Source: Microvirga sp. BSC39
GTDB lineage: Bacteria > Pseudomonadota > Alphaproteobacteria > Rhizobiales > Beijerinckiaceae
NCBI RefSeq assembly: GCF_000739015.1
Contig: NZ_JPUG01000069.1
Location: 1-64,000, forward strand
Length of the DNA stretch: 64,000 nt
Direction of reading: 5' to 3'
Positions 46,041 through 56,267 of the stretch are shown here, piece by piece; the first letter of the stretch is position 1; each line of letters begins with the position of its first letter. The notes under the pieces were generated by a model. That model was not told the origin of the DNA. It searched no databases and saw only the letters and a list, made by a program, of their open reading frames with translations. The position numbers and the translations under genes were made by a program.

Positions 46041-47714
46041 CTATGCCTCGATCACGAGAACATGGCAGGCGGGCTTCTTGCCCCATTCCTGGTTCACGGC
46101 CGCGCGGACCGCCCGGTGGACGGCGTTCTCGACCGCCTCCGGATCCCGGCGCTTGGCCTTCGGCAACCCATCGAGCAGGTCCGCCACGGTGTCGGCGATG
46201 ATGTCGGTCAGATCCCTGCCCTGCCGGTTCTTGTCCGGCAGGCCCATGGCGTCGATCACCGGATCGCCCACGAGTTCGCCCCGGTCGTCGATAGCGATCG
46301 CAACCGTCACGATGCCCGCGAAGGCAAGCTTGCGGCGCTCTGGCAGTGCCCGGTCCCCGGCGCCGATGACGATGTTGCCATCGCGATAGAGACGACCGGC
46401 CGGAATGTTGTCGACGATCTCGGCCGGACCGGGCGCGAGACGCACCAGGCTCCCGTTCTTCGCGCGAACCACCTCCGGCACGCCCTGCTGGCGGGCGAAC
46501 TTCGCATGCTCGCTCAGGTGCAGCGGCTCGCCATGGGCGGGAATCGCGATGCGAGGCTTCGTCCACTGGTACATCTGGGCGAGCTCGCCCCGGCGCGGAT
46601 GGCCTGAGACGTGGACCAGTTCGGTTCGGTCCGTGATCACCTCGATGCCCTGCTCGATCAGACTGTTGATGATGGAGCCAACCGCCTTCTCATTGCCCGG
46701 AATAGCTCGGGACGAGAAGATCACGCGGTCACCGGCAGAGAGCGCAATATCCGGATGCTCATCCTGGGCGATGCGGGCCAGGGCGGCACGGGGCTCGCCT
46801 TGGGAGCCTGTGAGAATGGCCACGACTTTGTCGCGCGGCATGTAGCCGAAGCTATCCGCCGCGCGGAACTCGGGCAGATCTTCGAGGTAGCCGCACTCCT
46901 TCGCCACGTCGACGACCCGGTCCATGGCCCGGCCCACAACGATCACTTCACGTCCGCACTCGCGGGCGGCCTCCGCCACGGAGCGGATGCGGGCGACGTT
47001 GGACGCGAAGGTCGTGATGGCAACCCGATGCGGCGCATCGTTGATCAACTGTGCCAGGTTCTTGGCCACGTCGGATTCGCTGGGGCTGACGCCTTCGCGC
47101 ACCACATTGGTGGAATCGCAGATGAGCGCCAGAACGCCCTCATCCCCCAAGGAGCGGAACGCCTCCTCCGAGGTCAGGCTGCCGAGATAAGGGGTATTAT
47201 CGAGCTTCCAGTCGCCCGTATGAACCACGAGACCGTGGGGCGTGCGGATCGCAAGCGCGTTCGACTCGGGAATCGAATGCGCGACCGGCACATATTCGAT
47301 GTCGAAGGGCCCGAGCTTCAGCCGCTGACCCGGCACGATCTCGTTCAGGTCGATCTTCGGCGCGCCAGCCTCGGACAGGCGGCGCGTTTCCAGGAGACCG
47401 ATGGCGAATTTCGTGGCATAGACGGGCGCCTGCAGGCGTGGCCACATCTCGACGAGGGCGCCGATGTGGTCCTCGTGGGCATGGGTGATGAAGATACCCA
47501 GAAGGTTGTGGCGCTCCTCTTCGATGAAGCGCAGGTCCGGATAGACGAGGTCGATGCCAGGCAGGTTCTCCTCGCCGCCGAAGCCCATGCCGCAATCGAC
47601 CAGAATCCACTGACGGTCGTTCTCCGGGCCGAAGCCGTAGAGGGCAGCGTTCATGCCGATCTCGCCGAGACCGCCAAGAGGGAGGAAGACCAATTCGTCC
47701 TGGTGGGATGCCAT
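46041..47714 (-). CDS. rnj: Ribonuclease J
   Basis: A 557-residue metallo-beta-lactamase/beta-CASP RNase with 5'-exonuclease and possibly endonuclease activity, important for rRNA and mRNA turnover in alphaproteobacteria. The zinc motif is ITHAHEDHIGAL, the beta-CASP region starts near residue 215 (SEEAFRSLGDEGVLALICDS), and VSGHPRRGEL is the C-terminal motif of the active site. The ATG overlaps the birA stop in TAATG, which fixes the start at MASHQDELVF. Confidence 0.95.
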   Translation of the reverse strand: MASHQDELVFLPLGGLGEIGMNAALYGFGPENDRQWILVDCGMGFGGEENLPGIDLVYPDLRFIEEERHNLLGIFITHAHEDHIGALVEMWPRLQAPVYATKFAIGLLETRRLSEAGAPKIDLNEIVPGQRLKLGPFDIEYVPVAHSIPESNALAIRTPHGLVVHTGDWKLDNTPYLGSLTSEEAFRSLGDEGVLALICDSTNVVREGVSPSESDVAKNLAQLINDAPHRVAITTFASNVARIRSVAEAARECGREVIVVGRAMDRVVDVAKECGYLEDLPEFRAADSFGYMPRDKVVAILTGSQGEPRAALARIAQDEHPDIALSAGDRVIFSSRAIPGNEKAVGSIINSLIEQGIEVITDRTELVHVSGHPRRGELAQMYQWTKPRIAIPAHGEPLHLSEHAKFARQQGVPEVVRAKNGSLVRLAPGPAEIVDNIPAGRLYRDGNIVIGAGDRALPERRKLAFAGIVTVAIAIDDRGELVGDPVIDAMGLPDKNRQGRDLTDIIADTVADLLDGLPKAKRRDPEAVENAVHRAVRAAVNQEWGKKPACHVLVIEA

Positions 47715-48544
47715 TAAGATTGAGACCTTTTCGTGCCAGCGCTCGGCTTGGTTATATCGTGCAGCAAATTGGGAAAATAAAGGTCGCCCGCGTCGATGAG
47801 TTCCATGCCGGCGGCGCCGTTGAGCTGCAGGCGTCCGAAACGGTCGAGGCCTTCGAAGACGCCCCGCTTCTCGCCCGAGGGCAGCCGGAGGGTGACCTCC
47901 TGCCCCACCCCGGCGGCGCGCTCGAGCCAGAGCTTCCGGATGGCGCCGAACGGATCGGACACGTTGATGCGGGACGATGCCCGCCATGCCGCGAAGGCAC
48001 TGGCAAAGGCGGAAGAGAGAGCAAGAAAAACCTGATCGCGGCTCAGGTTGGGCTTCACCTGTTGCAGGCTCGTTGCCGGATACGGGGTGCCGGAGGGAGC
48101 GAACGATACGTTCACCCCGAAGCCGATCACGGTGGCGAGTTGCCCTCCGGGCTCAAGCCTGTGCCCTTCGAGCAGAAGGCCCGAGACCTTGGCGCCATCA
48201 AGCAGAAGATCGTTTGGCCATTTAAGGGCAAGGCGCGGAGCGCCAAGGCCAGTGACCGCCTCCACCGCCTCGTGCAGGGCAAGCCCGGCCACGAAACCAA
48301 GCTGCGGCGCAGAGGCGACCTCGCAGGGATCGATCAGCAGAAGGCTGGCATAGAGGTTGCCCTGAGGCGACGACCACTGCCGGCCGTGCCGCCCCCTGCC
48401 GGCAAGCTGCTCGGCGGCGACGATCCAGAGCTGGCCCGGATCGCCCGATTGGCCTGCCTGGAGGGCGTCGTCGTTCGTCGAGCCTGTCGCCTCAAGGGAG
48501 AGCAGCCTGTATCCGGCGGACTCGGTCTCGGGCGACAGGTGCAC
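47714..48544 (-). CDS. birA: Biotin-[acetyl-CoA-carboxylase] ligase
   Basis: A 276-residue biotin protein ligase. The biotinyl-AMP site is GRGRHGRQW, followed by LKWPNDLLLDGAKVSGLLLE. No N-terminal helix-turn-helix, so it is an enzyme only and not a repressor. It joins the end of the nuo operon (2 bases after nuoN) and overlaps rnj, an order common in Rhizobiales. Confidence 0.94.
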   Translation of the reverse strand: MHLSPETESAGYRLLSLEATGSTNDDALQAGQSGDPGQLWIVAAEQLAGRGRHGRQWSSPQGNLYASLLLIDPCEVASAPQLGFVAGLALHEAVEAVTGLGAPRLALKWPNDLLLDGAKVSGLLLEGHRLEPGGQLATVIGFGVNVSFAPSGTPYPATSLQQVKPNLSRDQVFLALSSAFASAFAAWRASSRINVSDPFGAIRKLWLERAAGVGQEVTLRLPSGEKRGVFEGLDRFGRLQLNGAAGMELIDAGDLYFPNLLHDITKPSAGTKRSQS

Positions 48545-48546
48545 GA

Positions 48547-49989
48547 TCAGAACAAGGAGCTCGCGGCAGCGCGCGCGGCCGCCACCAGCGGCGCCGGAAC
48601 GATGCCGAAGAGGACGACGAAGATGCTGCAGAGCGCAAGGACGAGCTTCACGCCTGCCGGCATGGCATCGTAACGCTCGGCCGGCTCATCGAAGTACATC
48701 ACCTTCACGATGCGCAGGTAGTAGTAGGCGCCGATCACGCTGGTCACAACGCCGATGATGGCAAGCGCCACCAGGTCGGCCTCGATGGCTGCGTTGAACA
48801 CTGCGAACTTGGCGAAGAAGCCGGCGAGCGGCGGGATACCCGCGAGCGAGAACATCATCATGCCGAGGCAGAAGGCGAGCACCGGATGGGTCCGCGCCAT
48901 CCCGGAGAGATCGTCCACCGTCTCGTACATCACGTTGCCGCGACGCATGCCGAGGATCACCGCGAAGGTGCCGAGCGTCATGGCGAGATAGATCGCCATG
49001 TAGACGATGACGCCCTGAATGCCCTCGGCCGTGCCGGCCGAGAGGCCGATCAGCGCATAGCCCACGTTGCCGATGGAGGAATAAGCCATCAGGCGCTTGA
49101 TGTTGCGCTGGCCGATGGCCGCGAAGGAGCCGAGCACCATGGAGGCAATGGAAATGAAGACGATGATCTGCTGCCACTGGACCGTGATGCCCGGGAAGGC
49201 ATCGATGAACACGCGGGTGGCCATGGCCATGCCGGCCATCTTGGGAGCGGCGGCGAAGAAGGCGGTGACCGGCGTGGGCGAGCCCTCATAGACGTCCGGT
49301 GTCCACATATGGAACGGCACGGCCGAGATCTTGAAGGCGATGCCGGCGGCCACGAAGACGAGGCCGACGATGGCGCCGATGCTCACATTGCCCTGAAGGA
49401 CGGTAGCAATGACCGGGAAGGAGACGCTGCCGGAGAAGCCGTAGACCAGGGACGAGCCGTAGAGCAGCATGCCGGACGAGAGCGAGCCGAGCACGAAGTA
49501 CTTCAGGCCGGCCTCGGTCGAGCGCACGTTGTCGCGGTCAAAGGCGGCGATGACGTAGGACGACAGGCTCAGAAGCTCAAGGCCGATATAGAGGGCGATC
49601 AGGTCATTGGCCGAGATCACCATCATCATGCCGATGGTCGAGAGCACGATCAGGATCGGGTACTCGAAGCGGCTGATCCCCTCGCGGCGCATGTAGTCGA
49701 GCGAGAGAATGACGCCGCCGGCGGAGGCGATGAGCGTCAGGGCCTTCATGAACTTGGCGAAGCCGTCGACCACGAAGGAGCCGCCCATGGTCTCGACACG
49801 CTCGCCCGGCAGCATCAGCACCGCCACGAAGGTGACGGCGAGAAGCGCCAGGGCGATGATGTTCATGGCGTAGCCCGGTCGCTCGCCACGGATGGCGCCG
49901 AACAGGACCATGATGAGGGCTCCGGCCGCCATGAGGATCTCTGGCAGCACGGGGCCGAATGCGGGGATGGTGAAGGCGGGGTTCATCAT
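48547..49989 (-). CDS. nuoN: NADH-quinone oxidoreductase subunit N
   Basis: A 480-residue antiporter-like membrane subunit of complex I with about 14 helices. Conserved region: GIAFKISAVPFHMWTPDVYE, with the key lysine in the fifth or seventh helix, and IKRLMAYSSIGNVGYALIGL. Last nuo gene of the operon. Starts 4 bases after the nuoM stop. Confidence 0.96.
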   Translation of the reverse strand: MMNPAFTIPAFGPVLPEILMAAGALIMVLFGAIRGERPGYAMNIIALALLAVTFVAVLMLPGERVETMGGSFVVDGFAKFMKALTLIASAGGVILSLDYMRREGISRFEYPILIVLSTIGMMMVISANDLIALYIGLELLSLSSYVIAAFDRDNVRSTEAGLKYFVLGSLSSGMLLYGSSLVYGFSGSVSFPVIATVLQGNVSIGAIVGLVFVAAGIAFKISAVPFHMWTPDVYEGSPTPVTAFFAAAPKMAGMAMATRVFIDAFPGITVQWQQIIVFISIASMVLGSFAAIGQRNIKRLMAYSSIGNVGYALIGLSAGTAEGIQGVIVYMAIYLAMTLGTFAVILGMRRGNVMYETVDDLSGMARTHPVLAFCLGMMMFSLAGIPPLAGFFAKFAVFNAAIEADLVALAIIGVVTSVIGAYYYLRIVKVMYFDEPAERYDAMPAGVKLVLALCSIFVVLFGIVPAPLVAAARAAASSLF

Positions 49990-49993
49990 GACC

Positions 49994-51505
49994 TCAGTGT
50001 GCGGCGACAGCTGCCGTTTTCACGGTGGCGAGCGCAGCCTGAACGTTGTTGAGAAGCGTCTCCGTCGGTGCCGCGAAGACGTCGAGGATCGGACCGGGCT
50101 GCACGCCGTAATAGATGATGAGCAGGATCAGCGGCGCGAAAGTGATGATCTCACGGCGGTTCAGGTCGGTGATCGTCTGGAGCGCCGGCTTGTCGAGCTC
50201 TCCGTAGACCACACGACGATAGAGCCAGAGCGCGTAAGCGGCCGAGAGGATCACGCCGGTTGTCGCGAAGAACGCCACCCAGGTGTTGGACCGGAAGGCT
50301 CCCATCAGGGTCAGGAACTCGCCGATGAAGCCCGAGGTGCCCGGCAGGGCCACGTTGGCCATGGTCAGGATCAGGAACACCACCGCATACATGGGCATCC
50401 GGTTCACGAGGCCGCCATAGGCCTTGATCTCGCGGGTGTGCATCCGGTCGTAGATCACGCCCACGCAGAGGAAGAGCGCGCCGGAGATGAGGCCGTGGGA
50501 GATCATGGTGAACATGGCGCCCTGGATGCCCTGCTCGTTCATGCTGAACAGGCCCATGGTCACGAAGCCCATATGCGCCACCGAGGAATAGGCAATGAGT
50601 TTCTTGATGTCCTCCTGCATCAGGGCGACCAGCGAGGTGTAGATGATCGCGATGACGGAAAGAGCGAAGACCAACGGGGCGAAATACTCCGAAGCCTCCG
50701 GGAACATTGGCAGCGACACACGGATGAAGCCGTAGCCGCCCATCTTCAGCAGAACGCCGGCCAGGATCACCGAGCCTGCGGTCGGCGCTTCCACGTGGGC
50801 GTCTGGCAACCAGGTGTGGACCGGCCACATGGGCATCTTCACCGCAAAGGATGCGAAGAAGGCGAGCCAGAGCCAGGTCTGCAGGTTCGACGGGAAATTG
50901 TGGGCGAGAAGCGTCGGGATGTCGGTGGTGCCCGCCTGCCAGTACATGGCCATGATGGCGAGCAGCATCAGCACGGAGCCGAGCAGCGTGTAGAGGAAGA
51001 ACTTGAAGCTCGCGTAGATGCGCCGCTTGCCGCCCCAGATGCCGATGATGAGGAACATCGGAATCAGGCCTGCCTCGAAGAACAGGTAGAACAGCACGAG
51101 ATCGAGGGCGCAGAACACGCCGATCATCGTGGTCTCGAGGACCAGGAAGGCGACGAAGTATTCCTTCACCCGATGGCCGATCGACTCCCACGAGGCCAGG
51201 ATGCAGAACGGCATCAGGAAGGTGGTGAGCAGGATCAGCGGCATGGAGAAGCCGTCGACGCCGAGCTTGAACCGGATGGTCTCGGTCAGCCAGACATGGC
51301 TTTCCACGAGCTGGAACGATGCCGTGGCCGTGTCGAACCGCGCCCAGGCGACGAGCGACAGCAGGAAGGTGGCAATCGTCGTGGCAAGCGCCGCCCAGCG
51401 GGCGTTGGAGCGAGCAGCCTCGCTGTCGCCGCGCAGGGTCAGGATGAAGGCCGCTCCGACGAGCGGCAGGACCAGAAGGCCCGAGAGGATGCCGAAGCCG
51501 AGCAT
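49994..51505 (-). CDS. nuoM: NADH-quinone oxidoreductase subunit M
   Basis: A 503-residue proton-pumping subunit of the complex I arm. Signatures: [20 protein letters not shown] then [20 protein letters not shown], and [20 protein letters not shown]. The ATG overlaps the nuoL stop by one base. Confidence 0.96.
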   Translation of the reverse strand: MLGFGILSGLLVLPLVGAAFILTLRGDSEAARSNARWAALATTIATFLLSLVAWARFDTATASFQLVESHVWLTETIRFKLGVDGFSMPLILLTTFLMPFCILASWESIGHRVKEYFVAFLVLETTMIGVFCALDLVLFYLFFEAGLIPMFLIIGIWGGKRRIYASFKFFLYTLLGSVLMLLAIMAMYWQAGTTDIPTLLAHNFPSNLQTWLWLAFFASFAVKMPMWPVHTWLPDAHVEAPTAGSVILAGVLLKMGGYGFIRVSLPMFPEASEYFAPLVFALSVIAIIYTSLVALMQEDIKKLIAYSSVAHMGFVTMGLFSMNEQGIQGAMFTMISHGLISGALFLCVGVIYDRMHTREIKAYGGLVNRMPMYAVVFLILTMANVALPGTSGFIGEFLTLMGAFRSNTWVAFFATTGVILSAAYALWLYRRVVYGELDKPALQTITDLNRREIITFAPLILLIIYYGVQPGPILDVFAAPTETLLNNVQAALATVKTAAVAAH

Positions 51506-53565
51506 TAGTGGGCTCCCCTGAAGAGATAGAAGGTCACGAGAGCCGCAACGCCGATCAGCATCGCGAAGGCATAGTGATAGACGTAGCCGGTCTGCACCCG
51601 CACCACCCCGCGCGTCACGTCGAGGACGCGGGCGGAGATGCCGTCAGGGCCAAGTCCGTCGATGATGCGCTGGTCGCCGGTCCGCCAGAAGAAGCGGCCG
51701 ATGGACATGGCGGGCCGCACGAAGATCGCGTCGTAGAGCTCGTCGAAGTACCACTTGTTGAGCAGGAAGCGGTACAGGATCGGGTGATCGGACGCGAGCC
51801 TTGCCGGCTGCTTGGTGTCGACGATGTACATGTACCAAGCGAGCACAAAGCCGAGACCCATCATGATCGACGGCAGGAGCGGTACCCAGCCCGGGAGGTG
51901 GTGCATCTCCTCCAGGATGTGGTTCTCGGGACGGGCGAACAGGGCCCCCTTCCAGAAGTCCTGATAGCCTTCGCCGATGAAGGCATCGTGGAACACGATA
52001 CCGGCCAGGACTGCGCCAATGGCGAGCACGACGAGCGGCACCAGCATCACCAGCGGGCTCTCATGGGGCGTGTGGTCCCCATGGTGACCATGCTCGTGCT
52101 GGGCGTGATGGGCAGGCTCCACATCCCGGCTGTGATCGTCATGCTCTACACCCTCGTGGTCGTGCGGCGCGTGAGCCGCATGGCCCGCGTGAGCCGCATG
52201 ACCATGATGGCTGTGACCCCAGCGGGCAGTGCCCTCGAAGGTGAGGAAGAACAAGCGCCAGGAATAGAACGACGTCATGAAGGCAGCGACGACCGTTGCC
52301 AGGAAGGCGAAGGAGCCGGCGGTCGAACGGGCCGCGTAGGCCGCCTCGATGATCGCGTCCTTCGAGTAGTAGCCGGCGGTGAACGGAAAGCCGGTCAGCG
52401 CCAGGTTGCCGATGAGCATCATGGCCATGGTGATGGGGATGTAGCGGCGGAGCGCTCCCATGTGGCGCATGTCCTGCTCGTGGTGCATGGCATGGATCAC
52501 CGAGCCCGCACCCAGGAACAGCAGCGCCTTGAAGAAGGCGTGGGTGAACAGGTGGAACACGCCCGCGCTGTAAGCGCCGACGCCGAGGGCCACGAACATG
52601 TAGCCGAGCTGCGAGCAGGTCGAATAGGCGATGACGCGCTTGATGTCGTTCTGGACCAGACCCACGGTCGCGGCGAAGAAGGCCGTGATGCCGCCGATGA
52701 CCGTCACGACGGTGAGCGCAGCCGGTGCGTACTCGAAGATCGGCGACAGGCGCGCGACCATGAACACGCCGGCTGTCACCATGGTGGCGGCGTGGATGAG
52801 GGCGGAGACCGGGGTCGGGCCTTCCATCGCGTCCGGCAGCCAGGTGTGCAGCAGGAACTGCGCCGACTTGCCCATGGCGCCCATGAAGAGCAGCAGGCAG
52901 GCGATGGTCAGGGCATGCCACTCGATCCCGAGGAAGGTGAAGTTGGCATTCGCCAGCTCAGCCACGCGCGGGAAGATCGCGTCGAAGGTGACGCCGCCGA
53001 AAAGCACGAAGACCGTGAAGATGCCGAGCAGGAAGCCGAAATCGCCGACACGGTTGACGATGAAGGCCTTCATGGCCGCCGCGTTGGCGGAATCCTTCTG
53101 ATACCAGAAGCCGATGAGCAGGTAGCTCGCGAGACCCACGCCTTCCCAGCCGAAGAACATCTGGACGAGGTTGTCGGCCGTCACCAGCATGAGCATGGTG
53201 AAGGTGAAGAGCGACAGATAGGCGAAGAAGCGCGAGCGGTGCGGATCCTCGTGCATGTAGCCGATAGAGTAGAGGTGCACGAGCGCCGAGACGGTGTTCA
53301 CCACCACCAGCATCATGGCCGTCAGCGTGTCGATCCGGAACGCCCAGTCGACCTGGAGGTCGCCGACGGACATCCAATGGGCGACCTGGACCCGGGTGGC
53401 GCCGTCTCCGAAGCCGACCTGGATGAAGGACACCCAGGAGAGGACGGCCGCCACGAAGAGCAGCGCCGTGGTGATGATCTCGCTCGGCCGGGGGCCGAGC
53501 ACGCGGCCGAAGAGGCCTGCGATGAGGAAGCCGACGAGCGGCAGGAAGACGATTGCGTGATACAT
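51505..53565 (-). CDS. nuoL: NADH-quinone oxidoreductase subunit L with His-rich loop
   Basis: A 686-residue distal proton-pumping subunit. Signatures: [20 protein letters not shown] (232-251), [20 protein letters not shown] and [20 protein letters not shown]. The C-terminal lateral helix expected in NuoL follows. Between residues about 451 and 501 a hydrophilic loop holds about 19 histidines with Asp and Glu ([20 protein letters not shown] and on), reminiscent of metal-binding loops. Such loops occur in some alphaproteobacterial NuoL, but their role is not known to me. Confidence 0.96.
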   Translation of the reverse strand: MYHAIVFLPLVGFLIAGLFGRVLGPRPSEIITTALLFVAAVLSWVSFIQVGFGDGATRVQVAHWMSVGDLQVDWAFRIDTLTAMMLVVVNTVSALVHLYSIGYMHEDPHRSRFFAYLSLFTFTMLMLVTADNLVQMFFGWEGVGLASYLLIGFWYQKDSANAAAMKAFIVNRVGDFGFLLGIFTVFVLFGGVTFDAIFPRVAELANANFTFLGIEWHALTIACLLLFMGAMGKSAQFLLHTWLPDAMEGPTPVSALIHAATMVTAGVFMVARLSPIFEYAPAALTVVTVIGGITAFFAATVGLVQNDIKRVIAYSTCSQLGYMFVALGVGAYSAGVFHLFTHAFFKALLFLGAGSVIHAMHHEQDMRHMGALRRYIPITMAMMLIGNLALTGFPFTAGYYSKDAIIEAAYAARSTAGSFAFLATVVAAFMTSFYSWRLFFLTFEGTARWGHSHHGHAAHAGHAAHAPHDHEGVEHDDHSRDVEPAHHAQHEHGHHGDHTPHESPLVMLVPLVVLAIGAVLAGIVFHDAFIGEGYQDFWKGALFARPENHILEEMHHLPGWVPLLPSIMMGLGFVLAWYMYIVDTKQPARLASDHPILYRFLLNKWYFDELYDAIFVRPAMSIGRFFWRTGDQRIIDGLGPDGISARVLDVTRGVVRVQTGYVYHYAFAMLIGVAALVTFYLFRGAH

Positions 53566-53605
53566 GTGCGTTTACTTCGCCGGTCCGTTCGGGCTTACAG
53601 CTGAT

Positions 53606-53651
53606 GCATGATTTTGTTCAGAAAACCGGTTCCCACTTTTCTGAATCATGC
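53606..53651. repeat. Intergenic palindromic repeat between nuoL and nuoK
   Basis: GCATGATTTTGTTCAGAAAA and TTTTCTGAATCATGC face each other around CCGGTTCCCAC. Elements of this sequence type are spread widely between genes in Rhizobiales. Here it sits inside the nuo operon, as a hairpin in the mRNA. Confidence 0.75.
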
Positions 53652-53653
53652 TC

Positions 53654-53962
53654 CTAGCCCCTCATCATGTTGACGTCTTCAACCGCGATCGAGCCACGGT
53701 TGCGGAAGAAGACCACCAGAATGGCCAGCCCGATGGCCGCCTCCGCCGCCGCGACCGTGAGGATCAGCATGGCGAAGACCTGGCCGACGATGTCGTTCAG
53801 GTGGGTCGAGAAGGCGACCATGTTGATGTTCACGGCGAGCAGGATCAGCTCGATGGACATCAGGATGACGATCACGTTCTTCCGGTTGATGAAGATGCCG
53901 AACACGCCGAGCGTGAAGAGGACGGCCGCGACGGTGAGATAATGACCCAGTCCGATAACCAT
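53654..53962 (-). CDS. nuoK: NADH-quinone oxidoreductase subunit K
   Basis: A 102-residue membrane subunit with three helices and the conserved glutamates in [15 protein letters not shown] and [13 protein letters not shown] that form part of the proton path. Length is exactly typical. 11 bases from nuoJ. Confidence 0.97.
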   Translation of the reverse strand: MVIGLGHYLTVAAVLFTLGVFGIFINRKNVIVILMSIELILLAVNINMVAFSTHLNDIVGQVFAMLILTVAAAEAAIGLAILVVFFRNRGSIAVEDVNMMRG

Positions 53963-53973
53963 GGCGTGCCTCC

Positions 53974-54588
53974 TTAGATGCCCTGGCGGAAGGGAACCTT
54001 CCGCACCTCGACGGCCGTTTCCTGCGTCCGGGCGTTCTGCTTGGAAATGTCCTGGCGCCGCACGCCGACCCGCTCGCGCAGGGTCAGGACGATGGCACCG
54101 ATCATGGCGACCAGCAGGATCAGGCCGGCGGCCTGGAAGAAATAGAAGTAGCGGGTGTAGAGCACCTGGCCGATGGCCTCGGTGTTGGTCATGACGTCGG
54201 CCGACGGGATCGGCACCTGTGGGGACCGGACCAGGCCCGGATCGACGGTGTAGGTGCCGACCACGAGGATCAGCTCCAGCAGGAGGATCAACCCGATCAG
54301 GCCGCCGATGGGCAGGTACTGCAGGAAACCCTGGCGCAGCGCCGCAAAATCCACGTCGAGCATCATGACGACGAAGAGGAACAGCACCGCGACCGCGCCC
54401 ACATAGACGATCACCAGGATCATCGCCAGGAACTCTGCCCCCATCAGCAGGAACAGGCCCGCCGCATTCACGAAGGCCAGGATGAGGAACAGCACCGACT
54501 GCACGGGATTGCGGGAGGCAATCACCATGAAGCCGGAGGCGATCGTGATCGTCGCGAACAGATAGAAGAAGGCGGCGGTAACCGTCAT
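53974..54588 (-). CDS. nuoJ: NADH-quinone oxidoreductase subunit J
   Basis: A 204-residue membrane subunit with five helices; typical are [20 protein letters not shown] and [20 protein letters not shown], including the pi-bulge helix. The start [11 protein letters not shown] is chosen as the first Met in good context; an earlier in-frame codon at 54606 is less likely. Confidence 0.95.
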   Translation of the reverse strand: MTVTAAFFYLFATITIASGFMVIASRNPVQSVLFLILAFVNAAGLFLLMGAEFLAMILVIVYVGAVAVLFLFVVMMLDVDFAALRQGFLQYLPIGGLIGLILLLELILVVGTYTVDPGLVRSPQVPIPSADVMTNTEAIGQVLYTRYFYFFQAAGLILLVAMIGAIVLTLRERVGVRRQDISKQNARTQETAVEVRKVPFRQGI

Positions 54589-54667
54589 GCTCAGTTCAAG
54601 CCGCACAAGGCGGCCCCTTCCGACGTTGCCCCGGAAGAATCCGGCGGCCTGTCTATAAATTCCGAAT

Positions 54668-54688
54668 CCGGCGGGGACAACCCGCCGG
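54668..54688. terminator. Hairpin between nuoI and nuoJ
   Basis: An 8-bp GC stem (CCGGCGGG with CCCGCCGG) with a 5-base loop in the 140-base gap, the longest within the nuo operon. No T-run; probably an mRNA processing or attenuation structure. Confidence 0.4.
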
Positions 54689-54728
54689 AGCTGCTTGCCT
54701 CCCTGCCCTCACCGGGCCAGAGGCGCTC

Positions 54729-55217
54729 TTACCGGTAGGGGGCGTTCTTCGCGAGGTTCTTCGCGATCTCGCGCTCCCAGCGCTCCCCGTTCTCGAGAAG
54801 CTTGGCCTTGTCGTAGTAGAGCTCCTCGCGGGTCTCTACCGAGAATTCGAAGTTCGGCCCCTCGACGATGGCGTCCACCGGGCAGGCCTCCTGGCACATG
54901 CCGCAATAGATGCACTTCACCATGTCGATGTCGTAGCGGGTCGTGCGGCGGGTGCCGTCGTTCCGGCGCGGGCCGGCCTCGATGGTGATGGCCTGCGCCG
55001 GGCAGATGGCTTCGCAGAGCTTGCAGGCGATGCAGCGCTCTTCCCCGTTGGGATAGCGCCGCAGGGCGTGCTCGCCGCGGAAGCGAGGCCCGCGGTGGCC
55101 CATCTCGAACGGGTAGTTCAGGGTCGCCTTCGGCTTGAAGAAGTACTTCACCGTCAGGATGAAGCCTGCGACGAACTCCTTCAGCAGGAGCGACTGGGCA
55201 ATGCGGTCGAGCTGCAT
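54729..55217 (-). CDS. nuoI: NADH-quinone oxidoreductase subunit I
   Basis: A 162-residue subunit holding iron-sulfur clusters N6a and N6b. Two 4Fe-4S motifs: [12 protein letters not shown] and [12 protein letters not shown]. The N-terminal amphipathic helix region ([16 protein letters not shown]) is typical. 12 bases after nuoH. Confidence 0.97.
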   Translation of the reverse strand: MQLDRIAQSLLLKEFVAGFILTVKYFFKPKATLNYPFEMGHRGPRFRGEHALRRYPNGEERCIACKLCEAICPAQAITIEAGPRRNDGTRRTTRYDIDMVKCIYCGMCQEACPVDAIVEGPNFEFSVETREELYYDKAKLLENGERWEREIAKNLAKNAPYR

Positions 55218-55229
55218 GGCCGATCTCCT

Positions 55230-56255
55230 TTAGCGGACGCCCGGCGCATTGCCGGTTGCCATGAGGACAGCCGCCACGATCACGACCATGGCGAGCGACA
55301 GGGGCAGGAAGACCTTCCAGCCGAGGCGCATGAGCTGATCGTAGCGATAGCGGGGCACCAAGGCTTTCACCATGGCGATGAGGATGAAGAGGAAGCTCGC
55401 CTTCAGCACGAACCAGATCACGCCGGGCACCCAGGTGAAAGGGGCGAACGGGATCGGCGACAGCCAGCCGCCGAGGAACAGGATCGTGCCGAGCGCGCAC
55501 ATGGTCATGATGGCCACGTACTCGCCGAGCATGAAGAGCAGGTACGGGGTGGAGGAATATTCCACCATATAGCCTGCCACGAGCTCGGATTCGGCCTCCG
55601 GCAGGTCGAAGGGCGGGCGGTTCGTCTCAGCCATGGCCGAGATGAAGAACACCACGAACATCGGGAAGAGCGGCAGCCAGTACCAGCCCAGGATGCCGAG
55701 GCTGGAGTTCTGAGCTTCCACGATGGCCGACAGGTTCAGGGTGCCGGCGCACATGAGCACCGTCACGATCACGAAGCCGATCGACACCTCGTAGGACACC
55801 ATCTGGGCGGCCGAACGGAGCGCGCCGAGGAACGGGTATTTCGAGTTCGAGGCCCAGCCGCCCATGATGACGCCGTAGACGCCGAGCGACGAGATCGCGA
55901 AAATGTACAGGATGCCCACATTGATGTCGGCGATGGCCCAGCCGGCATTGAGCGGAATGACCGCCCAGGCCGCCAGCGACAGGGTACACATCAGCAACGG
56001 CGCCAGCAGGAACATGCCCTTGTTGGCAGGCGCCGGGATGATCGGCTCCTTCAGGACGAACTTGAGCAGATCGGCAAACGACTGGAGCAGGCCCCAGGGT
56101 CCGACCACGTTCGGGCCGCGGCGCAGCTGAACGGCCGCCCAGACCTTGCGGTCGGCATAGAGCGCGTAGGCGATGAAGATGAGAAGCGCGACCAGCATGA
56201 GCAGGCTCTTGCCCAGCATGATCGCGACGGCGAGGAGGATGTCCCCAAATTCCAT
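55230..56255 (-). CDS. nuoH: NADH-quinone oxidoreductase subunit H
   Basis: A 341-residue membrane subunit that forms the quinone chamber with NuoB and NuoD. Eight helices; conserved [36 protein letters not shown] and [17 protein letters not shown]. Confidence 0.97.
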   Translation of the reverse strand: MEFGDILLAVAIMLGKSLLMLVALLIFIAYALYADRKVWAAVQLRRGPNVVGPWGLLQSFADLLKFVLKEPIIPAPANKGMFLLAPLLMCTLSLAAWAVIPLNAGWAIADINVGILYIFAISSLGVYGVIMGGWASNSKYPFLGALRSAAQMVSYEVSIGFVIVTVLMCAGTLNLSAIVEAQNSSLGILGWYWLPLFPMFVVFFISAMAETNRPPFDLPEAESELVAGYMVEYSSTPYLLFMLGEYVAIMTMCALGTILFLGGWLSPIPFAPFTWVPGVIWFVLKASFLFILIAMVKALVPRYRYDQLMRLGWKVFLPLSLAMVVIVAAVLMATGNAPGVR

Positions 56256-56267
56256 GATCCGTTCCTC

